This document shows positions 26,659 through 33,281 of a DNA stretch of 64,000 bases, in pieces. The stretch is from positions 124,001 to 188,000 of the forward strand of contig JAFDXX010000017.1 of NCBI GenBank assembly GCA_018267705.1. The letters run 5' to 3'. This DNA comes from Bacteroidota bacterium (GTDB lineage: Bacteria; Bacteroidota; Bacteroidia; Chitinophagales; Chitinophagaceae). Made by a program: the position numbers and the translations under genes. Position 1 is the first letter of the stretch. Every line of letters starts with the position of its first letter. The notes beneath the pieces are model-generated. The model searched no databases and was not told the origin of the DNA. It saw only the letters and a program-made list of their open reading frames with translations.

Positions 26659-27075
26659 TTAAAACTCCATACAGCCCTTTGAAATTTCTAAATAACCGAA
26701 ACCTCTTTTTTTCTTTATAGCTTCCCAATCTGCATAAGGTAATCTGTATCTCCAATCAAAAATATATTCCCCCCAACGCCAAAACTTTAAAGGGTTAATG
26801 GCAAATAACCGGTAAACAATGGTATCACTTTGTGGCATTAGCTTGCATCCGACAAAGTCAGGTCTGTTCAATATAAATTCTCCTTTTGGTGGTTTCTTAA
26901 ATACTCTTCCTTGTCTAATAATTTCCATTACTGTAAAGGTTCCGGAAATATTGCTATACCTGTAATACCAGTCATTTAATCCGGTAAGCTCTTTAAAACC
27001 TGACACATTTGATATCAATAACGTAACAGCTATTATCCAAATCCATTTTCTGTGTTTTTTCTTTATCATGGGCAT
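26659..27075 (-). CDS. Small membrane-anchored protein, tandem paralogue 3 (candidate immunity protein)
   Basis: A 138-residue protein without a family I recognise. It has a basic N-terminus and one hydrophobic segment (WIWIIAVTLLISNVSGF, about residues 11-27), then an exported part. Shared blocks with its two neighbours are YYRYSNISGTFTVMEI, SDTIVYRLFAINPLKFWRWGEY, and IFDWRYRLPYADWEAI plus GFGYLEISKGC. It is about 90% identical at DNA level to the gene at 27101-27523 over most of its length, so the duplication is recent. Repeated small paralogues behind a larger secreted gene are typical of immunity genes in toxin loci; that role is inferred. Confidence 0.75.
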   Translation of the reverse strand: MPMIKKKHRKWIWIIAVTLLISNVSGFKELTGLNDWYYRYSNISGTFTVMEIIRQGRVFKKPPKGEFILNRPDFVGCKLMPQSDTIVYRLFAINPLKFWRWGEYIFDWRYRLPYADWEAIKKKRGFGYLEISKGCMEF

Positions 27076-27100
27076 ATACCTTTTGAAAGTGGAATTATAT

Positions 27101-27523
27101 CTAAAACCCCATACAGCCCTTTGAAATTTCTAAATAACCAAAACCCCTTCTTTTCTTTACAGCTTCCCAATCTGTATAAGGTAATCTGTACCTCCAATCA
27201 AAAATATATTCTCCCCAACGCCAAAATTTTAAGGGATTAATGGCAAATAACCGGTAAACAATGGTATCGCTTTGTGGTATACGTGGTGCTTTACATCCCT
27301 CCAAAAAAGCTTTATCAAGAATAAAGTTTTTTGTTGGCGGTTCTTTATAAACTATTCCTTGTCTCGGAACTTCTATTACTGTAAAAGTTCCTGAAATATT
27401 GCTATACCTGTAATACCAGTCATTTAGCCCGCTAAGGTTTTTAAAACCCTGCCAATTGGATATTAACAACGTAACAGCTATTATCCAAACCCATTTTCTG
27501 TATTTTCTCTTTATCATGGGCAT
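27101..27523 (-). CDS. Small membrane-anchored protein, tandem paralogue 2 (candidate immunity protein)
   Basis: Close copy of the next gene downstream, with the same architecture: basic start, hydrophobic segment WVWIIAVTLLISNWQGF, then the blocks YYRYSNISGTFTVIEV and RWGEYIFDWRYRLPYTDWEA. I chose the ATG at 27523 (MPMIKRKYRK, 140 residues) because it matches the paralogue's start; an in-frame ATG at 27535 would add four residues. The main differences from paralogue 3 lie in the middle (residues 45-75, between the two conserved blocks), the kind of region that diverges in specificity-determining proteins. It lies 37 bases from the next gene upstream and 25 bases from the one downstream. Confidence 0.75.
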   Translation of the reverse strand: MPMIKRKYRKWVWIIAVTLLISNWQGFKNLSGLNDWYYRYSNISGTFTVIEVPRQGIVYKEPPTKNFILDKAFLEGCKAPRIPQSDTIVYRLFAINPLKFWRWGEYIFDWRYRLPYTDWEAVKKRRGFGYLEISKGCMGF

Positions 27524-27572
27524 ATTTTTACACATTGTGATGTTGGTGATAACACCAACATCGGCGAAATTT

Positions 27573-27956
27573 TTAAAAATCTTGATAATTGTTTGAGAAA
27601 ACTAAATCGTACCCTCTATTATGTCTGATTATACTCCAACTCTTATATGGTAATAAAAACCTTTTATCTTCATAATAATCTTTCCACCGCCAAAAGCAGA
27701 AGTAATTTTTGGAAAAAACCCTATAAAGTGTAGTATCTTCTTTTGTTGAATTAGTTTTTTTAAATTCTGAATATACCCTTTTCATCATTTCATAATTATG
27801 ACCCTTAAATTCGACAAAAGTAAAAGTGCCATTGTAATTACTATATTTATGATACTCGCTATCAATAGAAAGGTCAAATACATATTTTAAGGGTGGAAAG
27901 TTTGATAAGAAAAAAAGCAATCCAGAAAAAATAAAAATTATATGTTTTTTTTTCAT
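27573..27956 (-). CDS. Small membrane-anchored protein, tandem paralogue 1 (candidate immunity protein)
   Basis: A diverged member of the same family, 127 residues. It starts MKKKHIIFIFSGLLFFLSNF, a signal anchor or signal peptide. Blocks that align with the other two are YHKYSNYNGTFTFVEF, TTLYRVFSKNYFCFWRWKDYYED and LLPYKSWSIIRHNRGYDLVF. It is the copy nearest to the large lipoprotein gene, beginning 14 bases after that gene's stop codon, which indicates co-transcription. Its greater divergence suggests that it is the older copy and that paralogues 2 and 3 arose later by duplication. No enzymatic motif is visible. Confidence 0.75.
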   Translation of the reverse strand: MKKKHIIFIFSGLLFFLSNFPPLKYVFDLSIDSEYHKYSNYNGTFTFVEFKGHNYEMMKRVYSEFKKTNSTKEDTTLYRVFSKNYFCFWRWKDYYEDKRFLLPYKSWSIIRHNRGYDLVFSNNYQDF

Positions 27957-27970
27957 GTAAGATAATTTTA

Positions 27971-29677
27971 TTAATTACACGGTCCATGACTAATTGGAGC
28001 GGCAAACGTTCCAATCTGCACGCTTGAATTATTATTCATAGAATTAAGTAATTTATAAAGTCCATTAGGTGTTTGGTGATAGTTATCTCCATTAACCCAT
28101 CTATTTGTAAAAGGGTCATAATACTGTGGTATCCAATCTGGAACATTTAATTTGTTTGTAGGTCTTATAAAATTAAAAATATCAAGTGCGTAATTAGTAC
28201 AATTATAATTATCTAAATCGTAACTCATCGAATTGGCAAGGCTTAAAGACAGATTTTTAATTGATAAAAAATCTAATTGTGAAATATTGTCCATGGTTAT
28301 ACTTGCATTATATTCATGTCCTCTATCATCAACGATTTTGCTAGCAACTGCTGCCATTGAAATACTGAGCCAAGCAATTTTCGGGTAAAAGCCGAAAGAT
28401 TGTGTTACAGATTGCGTGCCATTTGTTTTTGTTATCGTTAAAAAAACATGACCAGGTGTTGTGCCAACAAAAAGGTTATCGACATATGAATTGTCAGGTA
28501 TATCAGCACATAATTTTACTGAGTAGGTTGCACCTGCATCTGGAATATTATCAAAACATTTAAAGTATTTATTCAAATCTATTGCTGGTCCACTAAAAAA
28601 GCTAAATTGGAAACCTACTCCTGGGTTTTGCGAATTAATGTATTGCCCACCACCATCAACTGGTTCCCATCCCGGGCTATTACCACCGCAAGGGGTTTTA
28701 AAAGTTACCATGGTTTCGGGGTTATTGTGTACACTATTAGTGCCGTTTGGCTGCTCTACGCCGCAAGGGCTGGGCGGTGCTGAGCCGCCGCCGCCACCTC
28801 CACCTCCACTTCCATCTCCTCCTATTCCTCCGTCTCCTCCTCCTCCTCCAACACCATCTCCCGTGCCGTCATCATCCCAATAACCGCCACATTTAGTACC
28901 AATTGAATAACAGGGAGGGTTGCCGGGACAATCTGAATAGTCACAGCCACCATGTTGTTGGCAGTATTCAGGCCAATTGCAAACATACCAATCAAGACAT
29001 ACTTCATAATAAACCATTTTATTAGGGCTGTAGCCATTGTTATTGTTAGTGCTTCGGTTTATAGAGCCAACTATTCTTTTTCCGGTTTTAGATGTTTTCC
29101 CTGAAAATAAAGTGGTATCTGTAATTTGAAATTGCTCATGTCCTAAGGTGTTTCTGTCTAAAAACATAAAAAATAAAGCAAAACTTTCAGCAGTTCCTTG
29201 TTCTGTTGCATTGCCGTGTGGTTTGCTTTTATACTGCCAATCGCATTTATAACTTAGAAGTGTATCTGTTGCACTGGTTTTTATAACCATTGCTGCGTTT
29301 ACATAATTCTGAGAATCTCTTACAAAAGGTATATAGTAAACATCATCACCCGCTGTTGTACCTCCGCCTGTACCCATTACGGCAGCATCTCCAACAACCA
29401 ATGTTTTTTTGTTGGGCTTCTTCAGTATTTTATCCCAACGCGGGTAGCCTATTTGGGCAACTGTTTTTTCTACAAAATGCTCTTTATTGTTTTTGCGTTG
29501 TAAAAAATTAACCAAGGCATTTTCCTCGGCACTACCGGTTCTGTTTGTATTAAAAAATTTAGCTTCAACTGAGGCTTGGTTTTCTGCTGTGGGCTTAAAA
29601 TTAAAATCTGTTTTTTTGCATCCTAATACAAGTATTGTAATGAATACACTTTTTAAGAATAAGTTTTTAAAATTCAT
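27971..29677 (-). CDS. Secreted lipoprotein with Gly-rich hinge and permuted-papain-like C-terminal domain (candidate effector)
   Basis: 568 residues. It starts with a lipoprotein signal (VLGC, Cys20). Residues 30-250 form an N-terminal domain ending in a cysteine-rich patch (CLDWYVCNWPEYCQQHGGCD). About residues 270-300 are an almost pure Gly/Asp/Ser hinge, and about 385-540 form a C-terminal domain. There His410 in TPGHVFLTI precedes Cys493 in YNCTNYALDIF. This His-then-Cys order is that of circularly permuted papain-like folds (LRAT- and permuted NlpC-like), so a cysteine amidase, peptidase or acyltransferase is likely. Three small paralogous anchored proteins follow within the same strand. 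An FNR-like palindrome and regulator gene lie just upstream. Function is inferred; I know no characterised homologue. Confidence 0.75.
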   Translation of the reverse strand: MNFKNLFLKSVFITILVLGCKKTDFNFKPTAENQASVEAKFFNTNRTGSAEENALVNFLQRKNNKEHFVEKTVAQIGYPRWDKILKKPNKKTLVVGDAAVMGTGGGTTAGDDVYYIPFVRDSQNYVNAAMVIKTSATDTLLSYKCDWQYKSKPHGNATEQGTAESFALFFMFLDRNTLGHEQFQITDTTLFSGKTSKTGKRIVGSINRSTNNNNGYSPNKMVYYEVCLDWYVCNWPEYCQQHGGCDYSDCPGNPPCYSIGTKCGGYWDDDGTGDGVGGGGGDGGIGGDGSGGGGGGGGSAPPSPCGVEQPNGTNSVHNNPETMVTFKTPCGGNSPGWEPVDGGGQYINSQNPGVGFQFSFFSGPAIDLNKYFKCFDNIPDAGATYSVKLCADIPDNSYVDNLFVGTTPGHVFLTITKTNGTQSVTQSFGFYPKIAWLSISMAAVASKIVDDRGHEYNASITMDNISQLDFLSIKNLSLSLANSMSYDLDNYNCTNYALDIFNFIRPTNKLNVPDWIPQYYDPFTNRWVNGDNYHQTPNGLYKLLNSMNNNSSVQIGTFAAPISHGPCN

Positions 29678-29722
29678 AAGTATAAGTTTTAGGTTGAGTC
29701 TGCAAACTATAACTTGAATTTT

Positions 29723-29754
29723 ATTAAAAAATTGATATATATCAATTTTTTAAT
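29723..29754. promoter_or_regulatory. Perfect 32-base palindrome containing an FNR-type box
   Basis: A zero-mismatch palindrome with centre at 29738/29739. Its core TTGATATATATCAA (29732-29745) is the FNR/ANR consensus TTGAT-N4-ATCAA. It overlaps the stop codon of the Crp/Fnr-family gene and is centred about 61 bases upstream of the effector-like lipoprotein's ATG. The outer T-run could also act as a weak terminator. Confidence 0.65.
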
Positions 29755-30329
29755 GCTCTAATTCTACTAAGCGTTTCTTTGCTAATTTTTAAATAGGAGG
29801 CAATTATTTTATTTGTACACCTATTTATAATATCCGGATGATTTTTTATAAGAAATTTATAACGAATTAATGCACTTTTTTGTCTTAAATTCAAAAGTCG
29901 GTCTTCACTTCTAATATAATATTGTTGGGTTAAAAATGTTCCAATAATACAAAACGAATGGTATTTTAAATACAAATTATTAAGTTCCTCGTAAGAAATA
30001 TAATAAAGATAACATTCTTCAAGGGCTTGAATATATTCTGTACTTTTTTCTTGTAGGTAGAAGCTTTTTACAGAAATAACAAAATCATTTTCTTTCATAA
30101 ACCATGTTGTTACTTCATTTTCTTCATCATAATAATAACTCCTGAGAAGCCCTTTTTCTACAAAAAATATGTATTTACAAACCTGCCCTTCTTTTAATAA
30201 CAATTCTTTTCGGTTAATTGTTTTATATTTTAATACAGAAGCAATTTCTTTTAAAACTATTTCTTCAATTGGGTATATGGATAAGAAAAGCTGTTTAAGT
30301 ATTTCAGGTAATTCAGTATTCTGTTTCAT
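29742..30329 (-). CDS. Crp/Fnr-family transcriptional regulator
   Basis: 195 residues from the ATG at 30329. Upstream in-frame ATGs (30338, 30395) exist, but the family usually starts close to the cyclic-nucleotide-binding fold. Residues 10-125 form the effector-binding beta-roll (KELLLKEGQVCKYIFFVEKG, EVTTWFMKENDFVISVKSF). A dimer helix follows, and then a short helix-turn-helix whose recognition helix reads SKETLSRIRALKN. Glu185, Ser188 and Arg189 match the E-x-x-S-R contacts with which FNR reads TTGAT. There is no N-terminal Fe-S cysteine cluster. The protein's own stop codon lies inside a perfect TTGAT-N4-ATCAA palindrome, ahead of the lipoprotein operon that it may control. Confidence 0.85.
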   Translation of the reverse strand: MKQNTELPEILKQLFLSIYPIEEIVLKEIASVLKYKTINRKELLLKEGQVCKYIFFVEKGLLRSYYYDEENEVTTWFMKENDFVISVKSFYLQEKSTEYIQALEECYLYYISYEELNNLYLKYHSFCIIGTFLTQQYYIRSEDRLLNLRQKSALIRYKFLIKNHPDIINRCTNKIIASYLKISKETLSRIRALKN

Positions 30330-30421
30330 GTAATTCATTTTAAATTCGCATGCATAAAAATAGTTTTTGTTTGTGTAAAAACCATTATCGCTCATATTAA
30401 GTTATTTAAACTTATTCTATC

Positions 30422-30982
30422 ATGCAAAATAAAATTGTAGTAGCCATTACAGGTGCCAGTGGTTCGGTTTATGCAAAAGTTTTATTAGATACCTTAATGC
30501 AATTGCAAAACCAATGGCAGGAATTAAGTATTGTAATGAGCAATAATGCAAAGGAAGTATGGCAAACAGAATTAGGCAATGATAATTACAAGAATTATCC
30601 TGTACAATATTTTGATAAACACAATTTCAATGCACCTTTTGCATCGGGCTCTGCGCAATATAACATCATGATTGTTGCACCATGCAGTATGGGTACTTTA
30701 GGCAGAATTGCATCAGGAGTAAGTGATGATTTAATTACAAGAGCAGCCGATGTTATTTTAAAAGAAAGAAGAAAATTAATTTTAATGGTGAGAGAAACGC
30801 CTTACAATCTTATTCACATAAAAAATATGGAAACAATTACCTTGGCAGGAGGTATTATTTGCCCAGCTACTCCATCATTTTATTCTTTACCGAAAACATT
30901 TGAAGAATTAGCTGCTACAGTTGTTGACAGGATACTTGATTTGGCAGGATTAGATATTTCAACATTCAGGTGGGGAAAATAA
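30422..30982 (+). CDS. ubiX: Flavin prenyltransferase UbiX
   Basis: UbiX attaches dimethylallyl phosphate to reduced FMN, producing the prenylated flavin cofactor of UbiD-type decarboxylases. At 186 residues the length is normal. The flavin-binding start IVVAITGASGSVYAKVL, the CSMGTLGRIASGVSDDLITRAAD segment, and the C-terminal RETPYNLIHIKNM and GGIICPATPSFY segments are all present. No ubiD gene is in the window. It lies divergent from the Crp/Fnr-family regulator (92 bases between starts) and runs toward the mini-lipoprotein gene on the opposite strand, whose terminator abuts its stop codon. Confidence 0.95.
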   Translation: MQNKIVVAITGASGSVYAKVLLDTLMQLQNQWQELSIVMSNNAKEVWQTELGNDNYKNYPVQYFDKHNFNAPFASGSAQYNIMIVAPCSMGTLGRIASGVSDDLITRAADVILKERRKLILMVRETPYNLIHIKNMETITLAGGIICPATPSFYSLPKTFEELAATVVDRILDLAGLDISTFRWGK

Positions 30983-31010
30983 AAAAGCCCTTCCGTGGAA
31001 ACGGAACGGC
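30981..31010 (-). terminator. Terminator of the mini-lipoprotein transcript
   Basis: On the minus strand a 10-position stem (GCC, one mismatch, TTCCGT/ACGGAA) with a four-base loop is followed directly by TTTTTT and more T. The T-run is only on this strand, so it serves the gene at 31086-31271 and not ubiX. Confidence 0.75.
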
Positions 31011-31012
31011 CT

Positions 31013-31075
31013 CTAACGATTGCTTGCCATATGAAAAACTCTTGTATTACTATAACCCCAAGCAATATAGGTTAG
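31013..31075 (-). other. Structured 3' element of the mini-lipoprotein transcript
   Basis: CTAAC (31013-31017) and ATTGCTTG (31019-31026) pair with CAAGCAAT (31059-31066) and GTTAG (31071-31075), a 13-bp two-part stem around a 32-base loop. It lies between the mini-lipoprotein stop codon and its terminator, so it would be part of the 3' end of that RNA or a small RNA processed from it. Confidence 0.45.
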
Positions 31076-31085
31076 TAGTAATTAA

Positions 31086-31271
31086 TTATTTTTTTACAGC
31101 CGGAGAATCAACTTTAGCTTTAGGAGAATCTACAGTTGTTTTAGGAGAATCTACAGTTGCTTTAGGAGAATCTACAGTTGTTTTAGGAGAATCTGTTGTT
31201 GCTGGTTTGTTTTCGCCGTTGCTGCAAGCTACAAAACCTGCAATAGCTAATAATGCTAATACTTTTTTCAT
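31086..31271 (-). CDS. Mini-lipoprotein with DSPKxTV repeats
   Basis: A 61-residue product: MKKVLALLAIAGFVACSNGE is a clear lipoprotein signal (Cys16), and the rest is four to five copies of the heptad VDSPKTT/VDSPKAT ending AVKK. At the DNA level the repeat unit is 21 bases (31102-31194). Such a protein can form an extended lipid-anchored tail but no enzyme. It is divergent from the ECF sigma gene and shares its control region, which contains a perfect inverted repeat. Its transcript ends at a good terminator. Possible role: a sigma-controlled envelope protein; function unknown. Confidence 0.8.
   Translation of the reverse strand: MKKVLALLAIAGFVACSNGENKPATTDSPKTTVDSPKATVDSPKTTVDSPKAKVDSPAVKK
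31102..31194 (-). repeat. 21-base coding tandem repeat
   Basis: Four to five near-identical 21-base units (core TTAGGAGAATCTACAGTTG on the plus strand) encode the DSPKxTV heptads. Variation is mostly at one codon (Thr or Ala). Copy number could change by slippage. Confidence 0.85.
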
Positions 31272-31319
31272 TTTTTAATTTTTTTGTGAGTGATTTACAG
31301 TTAATACCCCCACATAATA

Positions 31320-31384
31320 AAAAGTAACCCGTTAAAATGAAAAAATTTCAAAAAAAAATTTTAGGTTTATTTTGGGTTACTTTT
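31320..31384. promoter_or_regulatory. Inverted repeat between divergent mini-lipoprotein and sigma genes
   Basis: AAAAGTAACCC (31320-31330) and GGGTTACTTTT (31374-31384) are perfect 11-base inverted arms 43 bases apart. GTAACC resembles -35 elements of many ECF sigma promoters, so each arm could drive one of the two genes. The right arm also contains TACTTTTA, one base off the housekeeping -7 box. Confidence 0.45.
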
Positions 31385-31412
31385 ACTATTCACCAAGTAT
31401 TAAAAAATAGAT

Positions 31413-31979
31413 GTGAAATCTGAGTTATACGAACAAGCACTGTTAAAAGGATTGGCAGAGAACAACTCTAAAGCTATTGAAACTATTTATAAAGAAAATT
31501 TCAATACTATACAGTCATTTATATTAAATAATAATGGTACTTACGATGATGCAAGAGATGTTTTTCAAGAAGCCATTATAACTCTTTATGAAAAAGCACA
31601 AAACAGTTCCTTTGTTCTCACTTCTAAAATAAACACTTACGTTTATTCTATTTGCAGGCGTTTGTGGTTAAAACGCTTACATCAAATGGGGCGATATACC
31701 GGAAAAATTGAAAATATTGAAGAAACCATTGCCGTAGAAGATGATTTAGAATTTCATGAAAAAAGAAATGTTGAGTTTGCTATAATGGATAGCGCATTAA
31801 ATAGTTTAGGAGAGCCGTGTAAAAGTTTATTGGAAGGATATTATATAAAGAAAATGGATATGCAGGAATTATCAAAAGTATTTGGTTACACCAATGCCGA
31901 TAATGCCAAAAACCAGAAATACAAATGTTTAATGCGGTTAAAAAAATTATTCTTTACACAATATAATATTGGAGAATAG
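31413..31979 (+). CDS. RNA polymerase ECF-type sigma factor
   Basis: A 188-residue sigma-70 family protein with regions 2 and 4 only. Region 2: ETIYKENFNTIQSFILNN through YDDARDVFQEAIITLYEKA (core-binding and -10 recognition). Region 4 ends with ELSKVFGYTNADNAKNQKYK and CLMRLKKLF, a helix-turn-helix for the -35 element. The start codon is GTG at 31413: the overlapping ATG (31411) is out of frame and hits a stop at once. The next gene begins 5 bases after the stop codon, so the sigma factor and the membrane protease are co-transcribed and probably co-regulated as sigma and anti-sigma. Confidence 0.93.
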   Translation: MKSELYEQALLKGLAENNSKAIETIYKENFNTIQSFILNNNGTYDDARDVFQEAIITLYEKAQNSSFVLTSKINTYVYSICRRLWLKRLHQMGRYTGKIENIEETIAVEDDLEFHEKRNVEFAIMDSALNSLGEPCKSLLEGYYIKKMDMQELSKVFGYTNADNAKNQKYKCLMRLKKLFFTQYNIGE

Positions 31980-31984
31980 AAGTT

Positions 31985-33100
31985 ATGGAAGATATTGTTT
32001 TATTACAGGCTATTGAACGTTATTTAGACGGAACCATGCAACCCGCCGAGAAAGCCTATTTTGAAGAGTTAAGAAAAAATACACCCGAAATTGATCAAAT
32101 GGTGGTAGAACATAATATGTTTTTACACCAAATAGAGACTTATGCAAACACGCTAAATTTAAAACATACACTAAACGAAATACATTCTAAATTATTAAGC
32201 TTTGGAGAAATAAATGAAGGCGGCGAAGTTTCTGCAAAAGGTAAAGTTGTTCGTATGTGGAACAAATACCGCAAAGTAACTGCAATTGCAGCATGCGTAG
32301 GTGGTGCTATTGCATTAATGATAAGCGGATTATTTGCATATCTAAGCCCGGTTAATAATAATCAAATACAACAACTAAAACGCGATGTTGAATTTGTAAA
32401 ACGCAAACAACAAGATCAAGGAAGTAAATTAAATGAAGTTGCTTCTAAAATACCAAAAGGTGCAGTTGTTACAGGCGGCGGATCAGGATTTTTAATTGAT
32501 GGTAAAGGATATATAATTACCAATGCACACGTTTTAGACGGATCTTCATTTGCAAATGTTATCAATAGTAACGGCGTTGAATTTAAAGCAGTTATTGCCT
32601 TTAAAGATGAACACAAAGATTTAGCTATTTTAAAAATTGAAGATGCAGATTTTAAAACAATAAAAACACTACCCTATTCAATAAAAAAATCAGGTGCAGA
32701 TTTAGGAGAAGAAATATTTACTTTAGGTTATCCTCGTAATGATTTAACTTTTAATCAAGGTTTTTTAAGTACACAATCTGGTTTTAATGGAGATAGTTCA
32801 TCTTATCAATTACAAATTAGTGCAAACCCCGGAAACAGCGGTGGGCCTGTATTTAACAGCAAAGGCGAAGTAATTGGTATTTTAAGTACAAGAGAAAAAC
32901 AAGCAGAAGGTGTAGCATTTGCCATTAAAAGCAAAAACATTTATAAATTGGTTGAACAATTAAAAAATACAGTTAGTGATACATTATTTCAACACATAAA
33001 ATTGCCAACTGCTTCTTTAGTAAAAGGGATGAATAGAAAAGAGCAAATTAAAAAAATGAGCGATTATATTTTCTTAGTACAAGCATTCAATAAAAAATAA
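31985..33100 (+). CDS. Membrane trypsin-like protease with anti-sigma-like cytoplasmic domain
   Basis: 371 residues in three parts. Residues 1-95, ahead of the membrane, look like an anti-sigma N-domain (IERYLDGTMQPAEKAYFEEL, then QMVVEHNMFLHQIE). One membrane helix lies at about 99-120 (AIAACVGGAIALMISGLFAYL), followed by a coiled-coil linker. Residues 155-335 form a DegS/HtrA-like trypsin domain with a complete triad: His182 in TNAHVLD, Asp212 in HKDLAIL and Ser285 in GNSGGPV. There is no PDZ domain. Placed directly behind an ECF sigma gene, it likely holds the sigma factor at the membrane and couples its release to events outside. The coupling is inferred. Confidence 0.88.
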   Translation: MEDIVLLQAIERYLDGTMQPAEKAYFEELRKNTPEIDQMVVEHNMFLHQIETYANTLNLKHTLNEIHSKLLSFGEINEGGEVSAKGKVVRMWNKYRKVTAIAACVGGAIALMISGLFAYLSPVNNNQIQQLKRDVEFVKRKQQDQGSKLNEVASKIPKGAVVTGGGSGFLIDGKGYIITNAHVLDGSSFANVINSNGVEFKAVIAFKDEHKDLAILKIEDADFKTIKTLPYSIKKSGADLGEEIFTLGYPRNDLTFNQGFLSTQSGFNGDSSSYQLQISANPGNSGGPVFNSKGEVIGILSTREKQAEGVAFAIKSKNIYKLVEQLKNTVSDTLFQHIKLPTASLVKGMNRKEQIKKMSDYIFLVQAFNKK

Positions 33101-33123
33101 AATAGCATCAACGCTTTAAACTT

Positions 33124-33149
33124 GCCTTGTATTATACAAGGCTTTTTTT
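33124..33149 (+). terminator. Terminator of the sigma/protease operon
   Basis: GCCTTGTAT and ATACAAGGC form a perfect 9-base inverted repeat, followed by seven T residues. Confidence 0.85.
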
Positions 33150-33281
33150 ATTCAATTATTCCTGATAACTTTTCCCCATTCAACTGTTAGTTTTTTTTAC
33201 TCAAGTAAGTTTATACACATTATATAAATATTTAAAAAGCTTCACCATATTTGTTATTGATTTTTTATTAAACTTAATATT

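Noticed and set aside
28638..28883. Plus-strand ORF rich in proline
   Set aside because: It is the complement of the Gly-rich hinge of the lipoprotein gene; the poly-Pro stretch is a by-product.
30981..31010. Hairpin as the ubiX terminator
   Set aside because: On the plus strand it is not followed by T. The T-run is on the minus strand, so it belongs to the mini-lipoprotein transcript.
31102..31194. CRISPR-like array
   Set aside because: The 21-base units are directly adjacent without spacers and encode a heptad repeat.
30970..31278. Plus-strand ORF with repeated GESTVVL units
   Set aside because: Antisense shadow of the DSPKxTV repeats. The minus-strand reading has a proper lipoprotein signal, start and terminator.
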